Assembly: GCA_947625885.1 (NCBI GenBank)
Contig: CANQQA010000009.1
Location: forward strand, 19,199-83,198
From: an uncultured Bacteroidales bacterium
Lineage (GTDB): Bacteria; Bacteroidota; Bacteroidia; Bacteroidales; UBA11471
Reading direction: 5' to 3'
Length of the DNA stretch: 64,000 nucleotides
The notes under the pieces were generated by a model. It was not told the origin of the DNA and made no database searches. It saw only the letters and a program-made list of their open reading frames with translations. Positions 1 through 9,222 of this stretch are shown here, one piece after another. Position 1 is the first letter of the stretch. Each line of letters opens with the position of its first letter. A program made the position numbers and the translations under genes.

Positions 1-918
1 ACGCGCGGCGTCTATAACGAAGTGCAAACAGCCTCGCTGCTCACCGTTTACAAAATGCGTTCCCCGTCGGTAGAGGAGCTTATCGGATTCCGCAACTCCC
101 TGCTGGAAAGCCGTATACGCATAGATTTAAACGACTACAACGCTATCGACATCGTGGGGACGGGCGGCGACGGGAAAAACACGTTCAACATTTCGACCTG
201 TGCCTGTTTCGTGGTGGCAGGTGCCGGCTACCGCGTGGCAAAACACGGCAACTACGGCGCCACCTCCGTGAGCGGTGCGAGCAACGTCATGGAACAGCAC
301 GGCGTGAAATTCACCAACGACGAAAGCCGGTTGCGCCGCTCGATTGAAGGGTGCGGTATGGCATACCTGCACGCCCCGCTTTTCAATCCGGCAATGAAGG
401 CGGTCGCCCCCGTGCGCAAGGCGTTGCAGGTAAGCACGTTGTTCAATCTGCTGGGTCCATTGGTCAATCCGTCGCTGCCGGCAAACCAGCTGTTGGGCGT
501 CGCCAATCTCGAACTGTTGCGCCTCTACGCCCAGACGTTCCAGACGTTAGGTTTGGAATTTGCCGTCGTAACCAGTTTAGACGGCTACGACGAAATATCG
601 CTGACCGACTCGTTCAAAGTAATCATGAAGCATTACGAACGGATATACCGACCCGACGAACTGGGTTTGCCGCAGATACGGCAGGAAGAACTTTTCGGCG
701 GCGACACGCCCGAAGAAGCCGCCCGCATTTTCGACAACGTACTGACGGGAAAAGCCACCGTCTCGCAGACGAACTGCGTACTCATAAACGCCGCTTTCGC
801 CATACAGATTTTGGAGCCGTCCAAGTCTATCGGCGAATGTTTGGAGACAGCCCGCGCATCGCTCGCCGGCGGAAAGGCTGCCGAGACACTGAAAAAATTC
901 ATCGCTCTGAACAGTTGA
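1..918 (+). CDS. trpD: Anthranilate phosphoribosyltransferase (5' end outside window)
   Basis: Transfers phosphoribose from PRPP to anthranilate, the second step of tryptophan synthesis. The frame is open from base 1 and the text before the first possible start (GTG at 22) still reads like TrpD, so the true start lies upstream of the window. Visible family motifs, numbered from the codon at 22: the PRPP-binding GTGGD loop (residues 46-50), KHGNYG (74-79) and the later NLLGPLVNP stretch. The C-terminus looks complete. It is followed 5 bp later by trpC, in the order trpD-trpC-trpF-trpA usual for a Bacteroidales trp operon, where trpB, trpE and trpG would be expected upstream. Confidence 0.96.
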   Translation, partial: TRGVYNEVQTASLLTVYKMRSPSVEELIGFRNSLLESRIRIDLNDYNAIDIVGTGGDGKNTFNISTCACFVVAGAGYRVAKHGNYGATSVSGASNVMEQHGVKFTNDESRLRRSIEGCGMAYLHAPLFNPAMKAVAPVRKALQVSTLFNLLGPLVNPSLPANQLLGVANLELLRLYAQTFQTLGLEFAVVTSLDGYDEISLTDSFKVIMKHYERIYRPDELGLPQIRQEELFGGDTPEEAARIFDNVLTGKATVSQTNCVLINAAFAIQILEPSKSIGECLETARASLAGGKAAETLKKFIALNS

Positions 919-923
919 ACACC

Positions 924-1715
924 ATGAAAGATATTTTAGACGAAATCATCGCCCGCAAACGGGAGGAAATCATGCAACAGAAACAGGCTGTAAGCATAGA
1001 GCTGTTACGCGAAAACGCCACGCAGAAAATGCAGGAACAGCGGAGTATGCGGGCGGCACTGACAGCATCGCCCTACGGCATCATTGCCGAATTCAAGCGC
1101 AAATCGCCGTCGAAAGGGTGGATAAAAGAACTCGGTCGTGCCGACGAAATACCGCCTTCGTATGAAGCCAACGGTGCCGCCGCCCTCTCCATTCTCACCG
1201 ATACGCCGTTTTTCGGCGGCTCGCTGCAAGACATCGCTGTCGCCCGTCCGCTTACGGGTCTGCCCGTACTGCGGAAAGATTTCATCATCGACGAATACCA
1301 GCTCTTTCAAGCCCGCATCGTGGGCGCCGACGCCGTGCTGCTTATCGCCGCCGCCCTGTCGCCGGAGGAGTGCCGGAAGTTGGCGGAAGAGGCGCACCGG
1401 CTCTGCCTCGAAGTGCTGCTGGAAATACATCGGGAAAGCGAACTCGACTACGTGAATGAGCATATCGACATGATAGGCGTGAACAACCGGAATTTAGGGA
1501 GCTTTCACACCGACGTGAAAAATTCGTTCCGGCTGGCAGAGAAGCTGCCTGCCGATTTTTTGAAAGTTTCGGAAAGCGGCATCTCCGACCCTGCGACGAT
1601 AAAAGAGCTGCGGCAGGCGGGATTTCGCGGATTCCTCATCGGCGAGACTTTCATGAAAACCGAAAATCCGGGCGCGACGCTCCGTCAATTCATAAACGAC
1701 CTGTCATGCTCGTAA
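924..1715 (+). CDS. trpC: Indole-3-glycerol-phosphate synthase
   Basis: Closes the indole ring by converting carboxyphenylaminodeoxyribulose phosphate to indole-3-glycerol phosphate. The 263-aa product has the usual length of a monofunctional TrpC. Family motifs are AEFKRKSPSKG (residues 55-65, with the catalytic lysine), LRKDFIID, GVNNRNL, SESGI and GFLIGE. The open frame extends upstream to 351, but that part overlaps trpD in another frame, so the ATG at 924, just after the trpD stop, is chosen. The 3' end overlaps trpF by 10 bp, which suggests translational coupling. Confidence 0.96.
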   Translation: MKDILDEIIARKREEIMQQKQAVSIELLRENATQKMQEQRSMRAALTASPYGIIAEFKRKSPSKGWIKELGRADEIPPSYEANGAAALSILTDTPFFGGSLQDIAVARPLTGLPVLRKDFIIDEYQLFQARIVGADAVLLIAAALSPEECRKLAEEAHRLCLEVLLEIHRESELDYVNEHIDMIGVNNRNLGSFHTDVKNSFRLAEKLPADFLKVSESGISDPATIKELRQAGFRGFLIGETFMKTENPGATLRQFINDLSCS

Positions 1716-2329
1716 AAGTGTGCGGTATGCGCGAGCCGGAAAACATTCGCGCCGCAGAGAAGTGCGACATCGACCTGATGGGTTTCATCTTCGCCCCGCG
1801 TTCGCCCCGCTGCGTAACGCAAATGCCGGCTTATCTGCCGGAAAAGGTGCGGCGCATCGGCGTGTTCGTCGATGCCGACAAAGCGACGATAGAACATCGC
1901 ATTGCCGACTACGGGCTGTACGGCGTGCAGCTGCACGGACACGAATCGCCCGAACTTTGCCACGCGCTGCACGCAAGCGGCGTGAAAGTCATCAAGGCAT
2001 TCCAGATGCAAGACCGGACGTCGGCAGCGCAATGCCATGCCTACGAAAGCGTGTGCGACTGGTTTCTGTTCGACACGCCCTGCGCGACGGACGGCGGTTC
2101 GGGAAAAAAATTCGACTGGACGCTGTTGGAAAGCTATCGGGGCAGCACGCCGTTTCTGCTGAGCGGCGGTCTGTCGCCCGACTGTCTGACGGAGCTGCGC
2201 GGATTTTCACACCCGCAATGGGCAGGCATCGACCTCAACAGCGGATTCGAAACCGCCCCCGCCCTAAAAGACATCGACAAACTGCGAAACTTCATAACCC
2301 TATTCAGAAACGAAATAAAAAACAAATAA
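1706..2329 (+). CDS. trpF: Phosphoribosylanthranilate isomerase
   Basis: Isomerises phosphoribosylanthranilate by an Amadori rearrangement, between TrpD and TrpC in the pathway. The 207-aa TIM-barrel protein starts MLVKVCGMRE, with the catalytic cysteine in the KVCGM motif. It continues with GFIFAPRSPR (substrate phosphate region), GVQLHG, and LSGGLSPD near the C-terminus. It starts inside the last codons of trpC and is separated from trpA by one base, so all four genes are probably cotranscribed. Confidence 0.95.
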   Translation: MLVKVCGMREPENIRAAEKCDIDLMGFIFAPRSPRCVTQMPAYLPEKVRRIGVFVDADKATIEHRIADYGLYGVQLHGHESPELCHALHASGVKVIKAFQMQDRTSAAQCHAYESVCDWFLFDTPCATDGGSGKKFDWTLLESYRGSTPFLLSGGLSPDCLTELRGFSHPQWAGIDLNSGFETAPALKDIDKLRNFITLFRNEIKNK

Positions 2330-2330
2330 G

Positions 2331-3104
2331 ATGAATCGTATCAACCGACTTTTTCAAGAGAAGAAAAGAGACATTCTCTCCATTTATTTTTGTGCCGGAC
2401 ACCCGACTTTCGAGGGCACGTGCGAAGTCATCAAAACGCTCGAATCCAAAGGCGTGGACATGATAGAGATAGGCATACCGTTCAGCGACCCGATGGCAGA
2501 CGGTCCCGTGATACAGGAGGCTGCCACCCGCGCCCTGCGCAACGGCATGACCCTGCGCAAACTGTTCGGACAGCTTGCCGACATACGCAGCGACGTGCAC
2601 ATTCCGTTGATACTCATGGGGTATCTGAATCCGATTCTGCAATACGGATTCGAGGCGTTCTGCCGCTCCTGCCAAGCATGCGGCATCGACGGCATCATCA
2701 TTCCCGACCTGCCGTTCCGGGAATACATGGAAAATTACAAGGCAACCGCCGACCGCTACGACCTGCGGCTCATCATGCTCATCACGCCCGAAACGAGCGA
2801 GGAGCGCATACGCCTTATCGACGCGCATACCGATGGATTCATCTACATGGTATCGTCGGCTGCCATCACCGGCGCACAAAAAGATTTCAACGCCCAAAAG
2901 CTGGCATATTTCAAACGCATCGAGGCGATGCAGCTGCACAATCCCCGCATGATAGGATTCGGCATCTCCAACCGGCAGACGCACGAGGCGGCTTGCGACC
3001 ACGCCGCCGGCGCCATTATCGGCAGCAAATTCGTATCGCTGTTGCAGGAGGAGGGCGACGCCGGACGCGCTATCGACCGGCTTTTGCAGGCACTCCGAGA
3101 ATAA
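2331..3104 (+). CDS. trpA: Tryptophan synthase alpha subunit
   Basis: Cleaves indole-3-glycerol phosphate to indole, which is channelled to TrpB. The 257-aa product has the TrpA signature: a catalytic glutamate in MIEIGIPFSDPMADGP (about residues 44-59), GIIIPDLPFREY with the catalytic aspartate, FIYMVSSAAITG, and GFGISN near the end. Last gene of the trp operon. Its stop is only 2 bp from the stop of the convergent DUF5106 gene, leaving no room for a separate terminator between them. Confidence 0.96.
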   Translation: MNRINRLFQEKKRDILSIYFCAGHPTFEGTCEVIKTLESKGVDMIEIGIPFSDPMADGPVIQEAATRALRNGMTLRKLFGQLADIRSDVHIPLILMGYLNPILQYGFEAFCRSCQACGIDGIIIPDLPFREYMENYKATADRYDLRLIMLITPETSEERIRLIDAHTDGFIYMVSSAAITGAQKDFNAQKLAYFKRIEAMQLHNPRMIGFGISNRQTHEAACDHAAGAIIGSKFVSLLQEEGDAGRAIDRLLQALRE

Positions 3105-3106
3105 AT

Positions 3107-4066
3107 CTACATGCGGGCGCAGAAGCGGCTTACGGCAGCGGGAGGCACATCTTTGAGCAACACTTTTTTGTCGCTGTCGAGCAGGTAGAGCGAAGGCATG
3201 GCGCGCAACACATAGCGTTCACCGCCGTCGATAACGTCGTCGGCATCGAAGCCTGCCGTCCAATCAGCAGGTAAGAGAGCTCGCTGCCGCAACCACGTTT
3301 CGCGCGGGACATCGACGCACACCGCCAACACCCGCAAGCGTCCGCCGGCGGTGCGCAAGGAAATATAGACATCGTGCCGCAACTCGTCGATAATCTCCTT
3401 GCAATGGTCGCAGGTCGGGTCGTAAAAGAGCAGCAAGGTGTATTCGTCCGTCGTATCGTACAGCGTGTGCCGTTGTCCGTCCGGCGTTTCATAGATAAAA
3501 TCGGCTGCCGGCGTTCCCACCCGATTTTTTCGAACGACCGCCAACTGTTGTTGCGGTCGTATCCGTTCGGATTTTTTCAACTGCTTCGAGCGTATTATTT
3601 CTTCGAGAAACCACGTATAATACGTTTCATTCATCAGGGGCGAACCGGCATCATACAAATAATGTTCCGCCAGCTCGACCAACAGGCGGTAAGCGGCGGC
3701 ATCGGTTTCCGCCCGACGCAAAAGACTCACGACAGAGGTGCGGCATACAGCCGTGTCGGCAAGAGGAAACAGCGAAATGTAATTGACAAAATTCTGTTCC
3801 ATGAAATCACGGTTGCGGCTGCGCGAAATATCCTCGAAATTCATCGCGTCCCAAAAATGTTCCACCACATAGGCGGCGCGCGATTCGGGCGACAACAAGA
3901 GCACGGGCACTTCGGGCAAAGGCAGTTCGGGTGGCTGCGTCGTCTGCTCCGTCGAACAGGCAAACGGGTGGAGACAAACAAAAACGCCTCTCCCCGCTCC
4001 CGCAGCAACAGCCGCTGCCGCCCACCATACGACGGCAAAGAGTATTCTATTTTTGAGCAACGACAC
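3107..4066 (-). CDS. DUF5106 / thioredoxin-fold envelope protein
   Basis: Probable envelope thiol protein of the Bacteroidota type with a DUF5106 region followed by a TlpA/thioredoxin-like domain. The start is a GTG; residues 9-25 are hydrophobic and a possible lipobox (HPFAC) follows, so it is probably exported or lipid-anchored. Residues about 60-195 resemble DUF5106 (helical, with a YLYDAGSPLMNETYYTWFLE-type segment). After about residue 195 comes a thioredoxin fold with CDHC in place of the classic CGPC, and a cis-proline region AMPSLYLLD. Substrate unknown. It is 46 bp downstream of menD and is probably the last gene of the mrcA-ftsY-rimO-menF-menD operon. Confidence 0.8.
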   Translation of the reverse strand: MSLLKNRILFAVVWWAAAAVAAGAGRGVFVCLHPFACSTEQTTQPPELPLPEVPVLLLSPESRAAYVVEHFWDAMNFEDISRSRNRDFMEQNFVNYISLFPLADTAVCRTSVVSLLRRAETDAAAYRLLVELAEHYLYDAGSPLMNETYYTWFLEEIIRSKQLKKSERIRPQQQLAVVRKNRVGTPAADFIYETPDGQRHTLYDTTDEYTLLLFYDPTCDHCKEIIDELRHDVYISLRTAGGRLRVLAVCVDVPRETWLRQRALLPADWTAGFDADDVIDGGERYVLRAMPSLYLLDSDKKVLLKDVPPAAVSRFCARM

Positions 4067-4112
4067 GATTTCGGCATTCGGTTATTTTCTTATAACAACC
4101 GAAACCGTTTTT

Positions 4113-5795
4113 TTATCGGGAAAAATAGGCTTTCAGCACGTCGGCATTGAGCAGGCGCGGCGTCTCAACCGCAAGAATTGCGACTCCTCCGGATTCTTGA
4201 AAGAAACGCGGCAGGATATCGCGCAGCGACACGGCATCGGCAACCCGATAGAAATCAATTCCACACAGACGTGCATACCCTTCGACATCGACGCGGCGGA
4301 CGGTTTCGAAACAGGTTTCCGACTCGGGAAGTTCCGATGCCCCCACCAGCGTGCGGAATATGCCTCCGCCTCCGTTGCATATCACGACGATGCGGAGATT
4401 CGACGGCAGGTCGCCCGTCGCCAACGCGGCGGCATCGTAAAGAAAACTCATATCGCCGATGATGCACACCGTAAACCTGTTCGAGGCGAACGCTGCACCG
4501 ACCGCTGTCGATAGCGAACCGTCGATGCCGCTCGTGCCGCGATTGCCGTCGGAACGGGAAACCTGCGGATACTCGAACAGTTGGGCATAACGCACCGTCA
4601 TTCCGTTGGAAAGCTGCACGGCGGCACCTGCCGGCAAAGCGGGCATCAGCAAGGAAAAAGCGGCGAGGTCGCTCCACGCTGCCGACGACAAAAAGGCGTC
4701 GTGGCGACGGGTCGCCTCCTCGCGCAAAGCCCGCCAAAGGTCGCGGTAACCGCATGCCGCCGACTGCCAATAAGACGATATGGCAGCGAAAAAATCACTC
4801 GGGGCAAGACGAATATGACGGGTAAGCGACTGCATCGTATCGACGATATGTCCGCCCGTATCGAGGTGCCAATGTTCCTCCGGTCGGTTTTCGCGCAAAA
4901 AATGTTTGAGTCGGCGCGACACCGGTGCACCGCCGAATGTAATAAGAATATCGGGGTGATACTCCTCCAACCGGTCGGCGGGCATGACAGAGAGTACACG
5001 GTCTACCGTAGGAATGGCGCCGGCGACAGGCAGATTGGCAAGGCTTTCTGTCAGCAGCACAACTTGCGAAAAATCCGCCGCACGTGTCAAAAGCGAAGCG
5101 AGCGCGGCATCGGGCGCAGCAAAAGAAGCGACTATCAAAACACGTTTTCCCGACGAAAGCATCGCCGCCAAACGGCGGGCTTCGGCATCGGGCAGTGTCG
5201 ATGCCACAGGTACTGCCTCAATCGAGCGCTCCGGCATCGGATAAGCCTTTACTCCGTAAAGCGGTTCGCGAAAAGGCACGTCGAGATGCACCGGTCCTTG
5301 CGGCGAAATCAGCGCGGTGTTGAGCGCGTCATTGACAAGGCGGTTGGCATACCAGCGCTCGTCGGCACACGAAAGTTCGGCAGGCAGGCGGTATGAGGCT
5401 TTGACAAACGGTGCAAGGGCGGCATACTGTCGTATGGTCTGGCTGTCGTCTTGGTCAATCCACTCCTCCGGACGGTCGGCAGAGATGACAATCAACGGCA
5501 GGCGTTGGTAAAAAGCCTCCGCCACCGCCGGCGCATAATTGAGCAGCGCCGTGCCCGACGTGCAAACAAGGGCAACCGCCTCGCCCGACTGCTGCGCCAT
5601 ACCCACCGCCATATAGGCGGCGACACGCTCATCGAGAACAACACGACAGGAAAGTTCGCGGCGGCGTGTCAAGGAGATTATCAACGGGGCATTGCGGGAG
5701 CCGGGTGAAAGCAGAACGCGTCGCACCCCTTTCCGCACCAACAATTCCGTCAAAATCTTGGCAGTTTCTTTTTCGGAATAGAGATTATCATTCAT
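4113..5795 (-). CDS. menD: 2-succinyl-5-enolpyruvyl-6-hydroxy-3-cyclohexene-1-carboxylate synthase
   Basis: Thiamine-diphosphate enzyme that joins isochorismate and 2-oxoglutarate in menaquinone synthesis. The 560-aa length is typical. The N-terminal Pyr domain has LSPGSRNAPL (residues 29-38) and the ThDP-activating glutamate in LDERVAAYMAVG (E56), then CTSGTALLN and ISADRPEEW. The C-terminal PP domain carries GDMSFLYD followed by VICNGGGGIF, the metal/ThDP motif of MenD. It overlaps menF by 8 bp and is cotranscribed with it. menB, menC and menE are not in the window. Confidence 0.96.
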   Translation of the reverse strand: MNDNLYSEKETAKILTELLVRKGVRRVLLSPGSRNAPLIISLTRRRELSCRVVLDERVAAYMAVGMAQQSGEAVALVCTSGTALLNYAPAVAEAFYQRLPLIVISADRPEEWIDQDDSQTIRQYAALAPFVKASYRLPAELSCADERWYANRLVNDALNTALISPQGPVHLDVPFREPLYGVKAYPMPERSIEAVPVASTLPDAEARRLAAMLSSGKRVLIVASFAAPDAALASLLTRAADFSQVVLLTESLANLPVAGAIPTVDRVLSVMPADRLEEYHPDILITFGGAPVSRRLKHFLRENRPEEHWHLDTGGHIVDTMQSLTRHIRLAPSDFFAAISSYWQSAACGYRDLWRALREEATRRHDAFLSSAAWSDLAAFSLLMPALPAGAAVQLSNGMTVRYAQLFEYPQVSRSDGNRGTSGIDGSLSTAVGAAFASNRFTVCIIGDMSFLYDAAALATGDLPSNLRIVVICNGGGGIFRTLVGASELPESETCFETVRRVDVEGYARLCGIDFYRVADAVSLRDILPRFFQESGGVAILAVETPRLLNADVLKAYFSR

Positions 5796-6885
5796 CGTCG
5801 GTCAGTACACATTGTTTCACCACACGGAGCAGCGGCTCCGCTTTGAGAGAAGTTTCGTTCCACTCCGAGCGGGCATCGCTGCGGGCAGTAAGTCCTCCGC
5901 CTACATGTATGTCGACACGGTCGGCATAAAGTTCCATTGAACGCAAATTTACAAATAAATCGTATTCGCCCGTACCGTCGAACATGCCTAAATATCCGGC
6001 ATAGCAGCGGCGGCTGTTTTTTTCGGTAGCAGCAATAGCGCGCAGCGCAGCTTCACGCGGACAGCCGCCCACCGCCGGCGTCGGGTGCAACCGTCGCACC
6101 AGCGCATCTGCCGCCTCATCGGGACAAGTGGTCGAAAGGGTCAACCGTGTGAAAAGGTGGCGCACATTGCCTGCCGCACAATCTTCCACGTCTCCGACAT
6201 GCACATCGCCGGCGACCGTCTGCCGGAAAACCTCGCGTATATAATCGGTAACGAGCTGCTGCTCCTCGCGCTCTTTTTCGCCCCACGCCGACGGGTCGCC
6301 GCACCGCTTGGTAGCTGCCACCGAACAGGCGGAAAAGGTATTGCCCCGCCGTTGCAGAAAGAGTTCGGGCGACGCACCCAACCACAACGTCGTACCGGGC
6401 AGGTAAAAGAGAAAAACAAAAGCATCGGGAAATGCCTCGCACATCGCATCGAACAACGCCGCTACCCGCCGCTGCGGCGCACAGGGCACCGAAACGACCC
6501 GCGACAAAACGACCTTCTGCAAATTGTCCCGCAGCAAAGAAGCTATCAAGCGAGCGGCTTGCCGCTCGTAAACCGCCTGCGAGACAGCCGACAAAGCCGG
6601 TGCCGACGGCAATTTCACCGACGGACGAGCTGAGAGCGCGTCCCAGCCGCAGGCATCGTCGAGCGTCATTTCGGCAGCGATGAAACAGACGGGCAATTCC
6701 GTCTCATCGAAAGGGTGTACAAAAAAACCGCGCCGGCGGGACAACGCGGACAAAGAAACGTCTGCCGGCTTCACGGCGGAGAGCTGCGCGCCAAACTCGG
6801 GCTGCCCACCGCCCTGCCGGCGGCAAGCATAGAAAGGCACTCCTTTGTCGAGGCACAAGCGTATGGCGTCTTGCAATGATTTCAT
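5788..6885 (-). CDS. menF: Isochorismate synthase
   Basis: Converts chorismate to isochorismate, the first committed step to menaquinone. The 365-aa chorismate-binding protein has the C-terminal active-site blocks VVLSRVV, GASPELFL, LHPTPAVGG and EYDLFVNLRSMEL, followed by HVGGGLTARSD and a SEWNET stretch. A longer frame starts at a TTG at 6921; the ATG at 6885 (MKSLQDAI) is preferred because it gives a normal N-terminus. The distance from the rimO stop is then 38 bp. Its position directly before menD supports menF over an anthranilate or salicylate synthase. Confidence 0.92.
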   Translation of the reverse strand: MKSLQDAIRLCLDKGVPFYACRRQGGGQPEFGAQLSAVKPADVSLSALSRRRGFFVHPFDETELPVCFIAAEMTLDDACGWDALSARPSVKLPSAPALSAVSQAVYERQAARLIASLLRDNLQKVVLSRVVSVPCAPQRRVAALFDAMCEAFPDAFVFLFYLPGTTLWLGASPELFLQRRGNTFSACSVAATKRCGDPSAWGEKEREEQQLVTDYIREVFRQTVAGDVHVGDVEDCAAGNVRHLFTRLTLSTTCPDEAADALVRRLHPTPAVGGCPREAALRAIAATEKNSRRCYAGYLGMFDGTGEYDLFVNLRSMELYADRVDIHVGGGLTARSDARSEWNETSLKAEPLLRVVKQCVLTDDE

Positions 6886-6923
6886 TTTTGAAGATTTGAG
6901 GCTCGCCGACCTATTTTCCAAAA

Positions 6924-8219
6924 TTACTCGACAACGGCGAAAAGTTCAAAGGGTTGCGCCGATGTGATGCGCACCGTATAAAACTCACCGACCGTCAGGA
7001 CGCGCGTCTTTTCGACCAACACTTCGGGATCGACTTCGGGCGAATCGTACTGCGTGCGCCCCACGTAATAGTCCGGCTCCTCGCGGTCGATAACGACCTG
7101 CATACGATTGCCCGCCTTCGAGGCGGCAACATCGGCGGCAATCGCCTCCTGCGCCTCCATAAGGAGGTCGAGACGCCGCTGCTTCTCGGCGGCGGGGACA
7201 TCGTCGGCATAGTGTTGCGCCGAATAAGTGCCCTCCTCTTCGGAATAGGCAAACGCCCCCATACGCTCGAAACGGGCTTCGCGCACGAAACGGAGCAGTT
7301 CGTCGAAAGCCTCCTCCGTCTCCCCGCAAAAGCCCACCATAAACGTGGTGCGCAGGTGTATGCCGGGCACTTCGCGGCGAATGCGCTCCAACAGCGCTTC
7401 CGTTTCTTTGCGGGTGATGTGGCGGCGCATACGGTGCAGCACGCCGTCGTCGATGTGCTGCAAGGCGATGTCGAGGTATTTGCAGATGTTGTCGTGGCGC
7501 GCCATGACGGGCAGCAAATCGAGCGGGAAATGGTCGGGATAAGCATAGTGCAGCCGCAGCCACTTCACACCGCGAACGGAAGCGATGCGCTCCACCAGTT
7601 CGGCGATGCGGTATTCGCCGTAAAGGTCTTTTCCGTAATAGGTAAGGTCTTGGGCGATAAGCTGAAATTCCTTGACGCCCTGCACCGCCAACGTTTCGAC
7701 TTCGGCGACGATTTCGTCCATCGGGCGGGAAACGTAACGCCCCGTAATGAGGGGTATGGCACAATAGGCACACATACGGTCGCACCCTTCGGCTATTTTT
7801 ACATAGGCATAGTGCGGCGGGGTGGTCAGTTCGCGCTGCAAGCGAAACTCGTCGCGGTAGGCTTTACCCAATTCTTCAAGCAGACGGGGATAATCGAATT
7901 TGCCGTAAAACTTATCGACTTCGGGAATTTCGCCCGCCAGCTCCTCCATGTAACGCTGCGAGAGGCAGCCCATGACATAGAGGCGGCGTATCCGGCGCTG
8001 TTTTTTCGCCTGCGCAAAAGTGAGTATCATCTCGATGGATTCTTCTTTGGCATCGCCGATGAATCCGCAGGTGTTGATGACGACGATTTCACCCCTGACT
8101 TCGGCGGCATCGTGGTACACCTCGTAGCCGGCGGCCCGAAACTGCTTCATCAGCCGTTCCGAATCGACCAAATTTTTGGAGCACCCGAGCGTGATGACGT
8201 CGATACGATTTTTGACCAT
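6924..8219 (-). CDS. rimO: Ribosomal protein S12 methylthiotransferase
   Basis: Radical-SAM methylthiotransferase that modifies a conserved aspartate of ribosomal protein S12. The 431-aa product has the UPF0004 domain with its cluster cysteines C13 (LGCSKN), C51 (NTCGF) and C85 (MGCLSQ). The radical-SAM motif is C146-x3-C150-x2-C153 in EGCDRMCAYCAIP, and a TRAM domain follows at the C-terminus. LGCSKNLVDSE distinguishes it from MiaB. The open frame runs upstream to 8393 but overlaps ftsY there; the ATG at 8219 gives the canonical start MVKNRIDVITLGC, 4 bp after the ftsY stop. Confidence 0.95.
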   Translation of the reverse strand: MVKNRIDVITLGCSKNLVDSERLMKQFRAAGYEVYHDAAEVRGEIVVINTCGFIGDAKEESIEMILTFAQAKKQRRIRRLYVMGCLSQRYMEELAGEIPEVDKFYGKFDYPRLLEELGKAYRDEFRLQRELTTPPHYAYVKIAEGCDRMCAYCAIPLITGRYVSRPMDEIVAEVETLAVQGVKEFQLIAQDLTYYGKDLYGEYRIAELVERIASVRGVKWLRLHYAYPDHFPLDLLPVMARHDNICKYLDIALQHIDDGVLHRMRRHITRKETEALLERIRREVPGIHLRTTFMVGFCGETEEAFDELLRFVREARFERMGAFAYSEEEGTYSAQHYADDVPAAEKQRRLDLLMEAQEAIAADVAASKAGNRMQVVIDREEPDYYVGRTQYDSPEVDPEVLVEKTRVLTVGEFYTVRITSAQPFELFAVVE

Positions 8220-8223
8220 CGGG

Positions 8224-9183
8224 TTAATTTTCGCTGAACAACGATTCGACAAACTCGCGGCGGCGGAAAGGCTGCAAATCTTCCATGCCTTCGCCAAGCC
8301 CGATGTATTTGACCGGCGTTTTGAACTGGTCGGATATGCCGATGACGACGCCGCCCTTGGCGGTGCCGTCGAGTTTGGTGATGGCGAGGGCATTGACTTC
8401 GGTGGCGGCGGTAAACTGCCGAGCCTGCTCGAAAGCGTTTTGCCCCGTAGAGCCGTCGAGCACGAGCAGCACCTCCTGCGGCGCGCCGGGCACGACTTTA
8501 TCCATGACTTTTTTGATTTTCGTAAGTTCGTTCATCAGCCCGATTTTGTTGTGCAGACGTCCGGCGGTGTCGATAATCGCCACATCGGCGCCGGCAGCTT
8601 TTGCCGCGCTAAGGGTGTCGAAAGCGACCGACGCAGGGTCGGCGCCCATTTTCTGCTTGACGACGGGTACTCCCACCCGCTCGCCCCAAATGACAATCTG
8701 CTCTACGGCGGCGGCGCGGAAAGTGTCGGCAGCGCCGAGATACACTTTCAATCCGTTTTTCTTGTACTGGTAAGCGAGTTTTCCGATAGTGGTGGTTTTG
8801 CCCACCCCGTTCACGCCGACGACCATAATGACGTATGGGGTCGTAACATTCTGCGGCACAACGAAATCTGTCTCGTCGCCCGTATGGTTTTCGGCAAGCA
8901 GCGCCACGATTTCTTCGCGGAGGATATTTTTCAATTCGCCGGTCGACAGATATTTGTCGCGTGCCACGCGGCGTTCGATGCGCTCGATGATGCGCAACGT
9001 GGTTTCGACGCCCACGTCGGAGGTTATCAATATCTCTTCGAGGTCGTCGAGCACGGCATCATCGACGGTGGATTTGCCGGCGACCGCGCGGGTGATTTTC
9101 GTGAACATTCCCTCTTTGGTCTTTGCCAGCCCTTTGTCGAGCGTCTCTTTTTTTTCTTTCTGGAAGAAATCGAAAAATCCCAT
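8224..9183 (-). CDS. ftsY: Signal recognition particle receptor FtsY
   Basis: GTPase receptor that docks the SRP-ribosome complex at the membrane for cotranslational insertion. The 319-aa protein lacks the long acidic A domain of enterobacterial FtsY, as is common in this phylum, and begins directly with a short helix (MGFFDFFQKEKKE) and the N domain. G-domain motifs are GVNGVGKTTT (residues 123-132), DTFRAAA (153-159), DTAGR (205-209), TKLDG (269-273) and the closing GLGEGMEDLQPF. Located 39 bp after mrcA and 4 bp before rimO. Confidence 0.96.
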   Translation of the reverse strand: MGFFDFFQKEKKETLDKGLAKTKEGMFTKITRAVAGKSTVDDAVLDDLEEILITSDVGVETTLRIIERIERRVARDKYLSTGELKNILREEIVALLAENHTGDETDFVVPQNVTTPYVIMVVGVNGVGKTTTIGKLAYQYKKNGLKVYLGAADTFRAAAVEQIVIWGERVGVPVVKQKMGADPASVAFDTLSAAKAAGADVAIIDTAGRLHNKIGLMNELTKIKKVMDKVVPGAPQEVLLVLDGSTGQNAFEQARQFTAATEVNALAITKLDGTAKGGVVIGISDQFKTPVKYIGLGEGMEDLQPFRRREFVESLFSEN

Positions 9184-9222
9184 ATATCTCTGTTGTTTTA
9201 GCGAATTATAAAATCCTGTTAT

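Noticed and set aside
6954..8237. 427-codon open frame opposite rimO
   Set aside because: Shadow; rimO carries the radical-SAM and UPF0004 cysteines.
8220..8393. Upstream extension of rimO by 58 codons
   Set aside because: Lies inside ftsY and is low complexity; the ATG at 8219 matches the family start.
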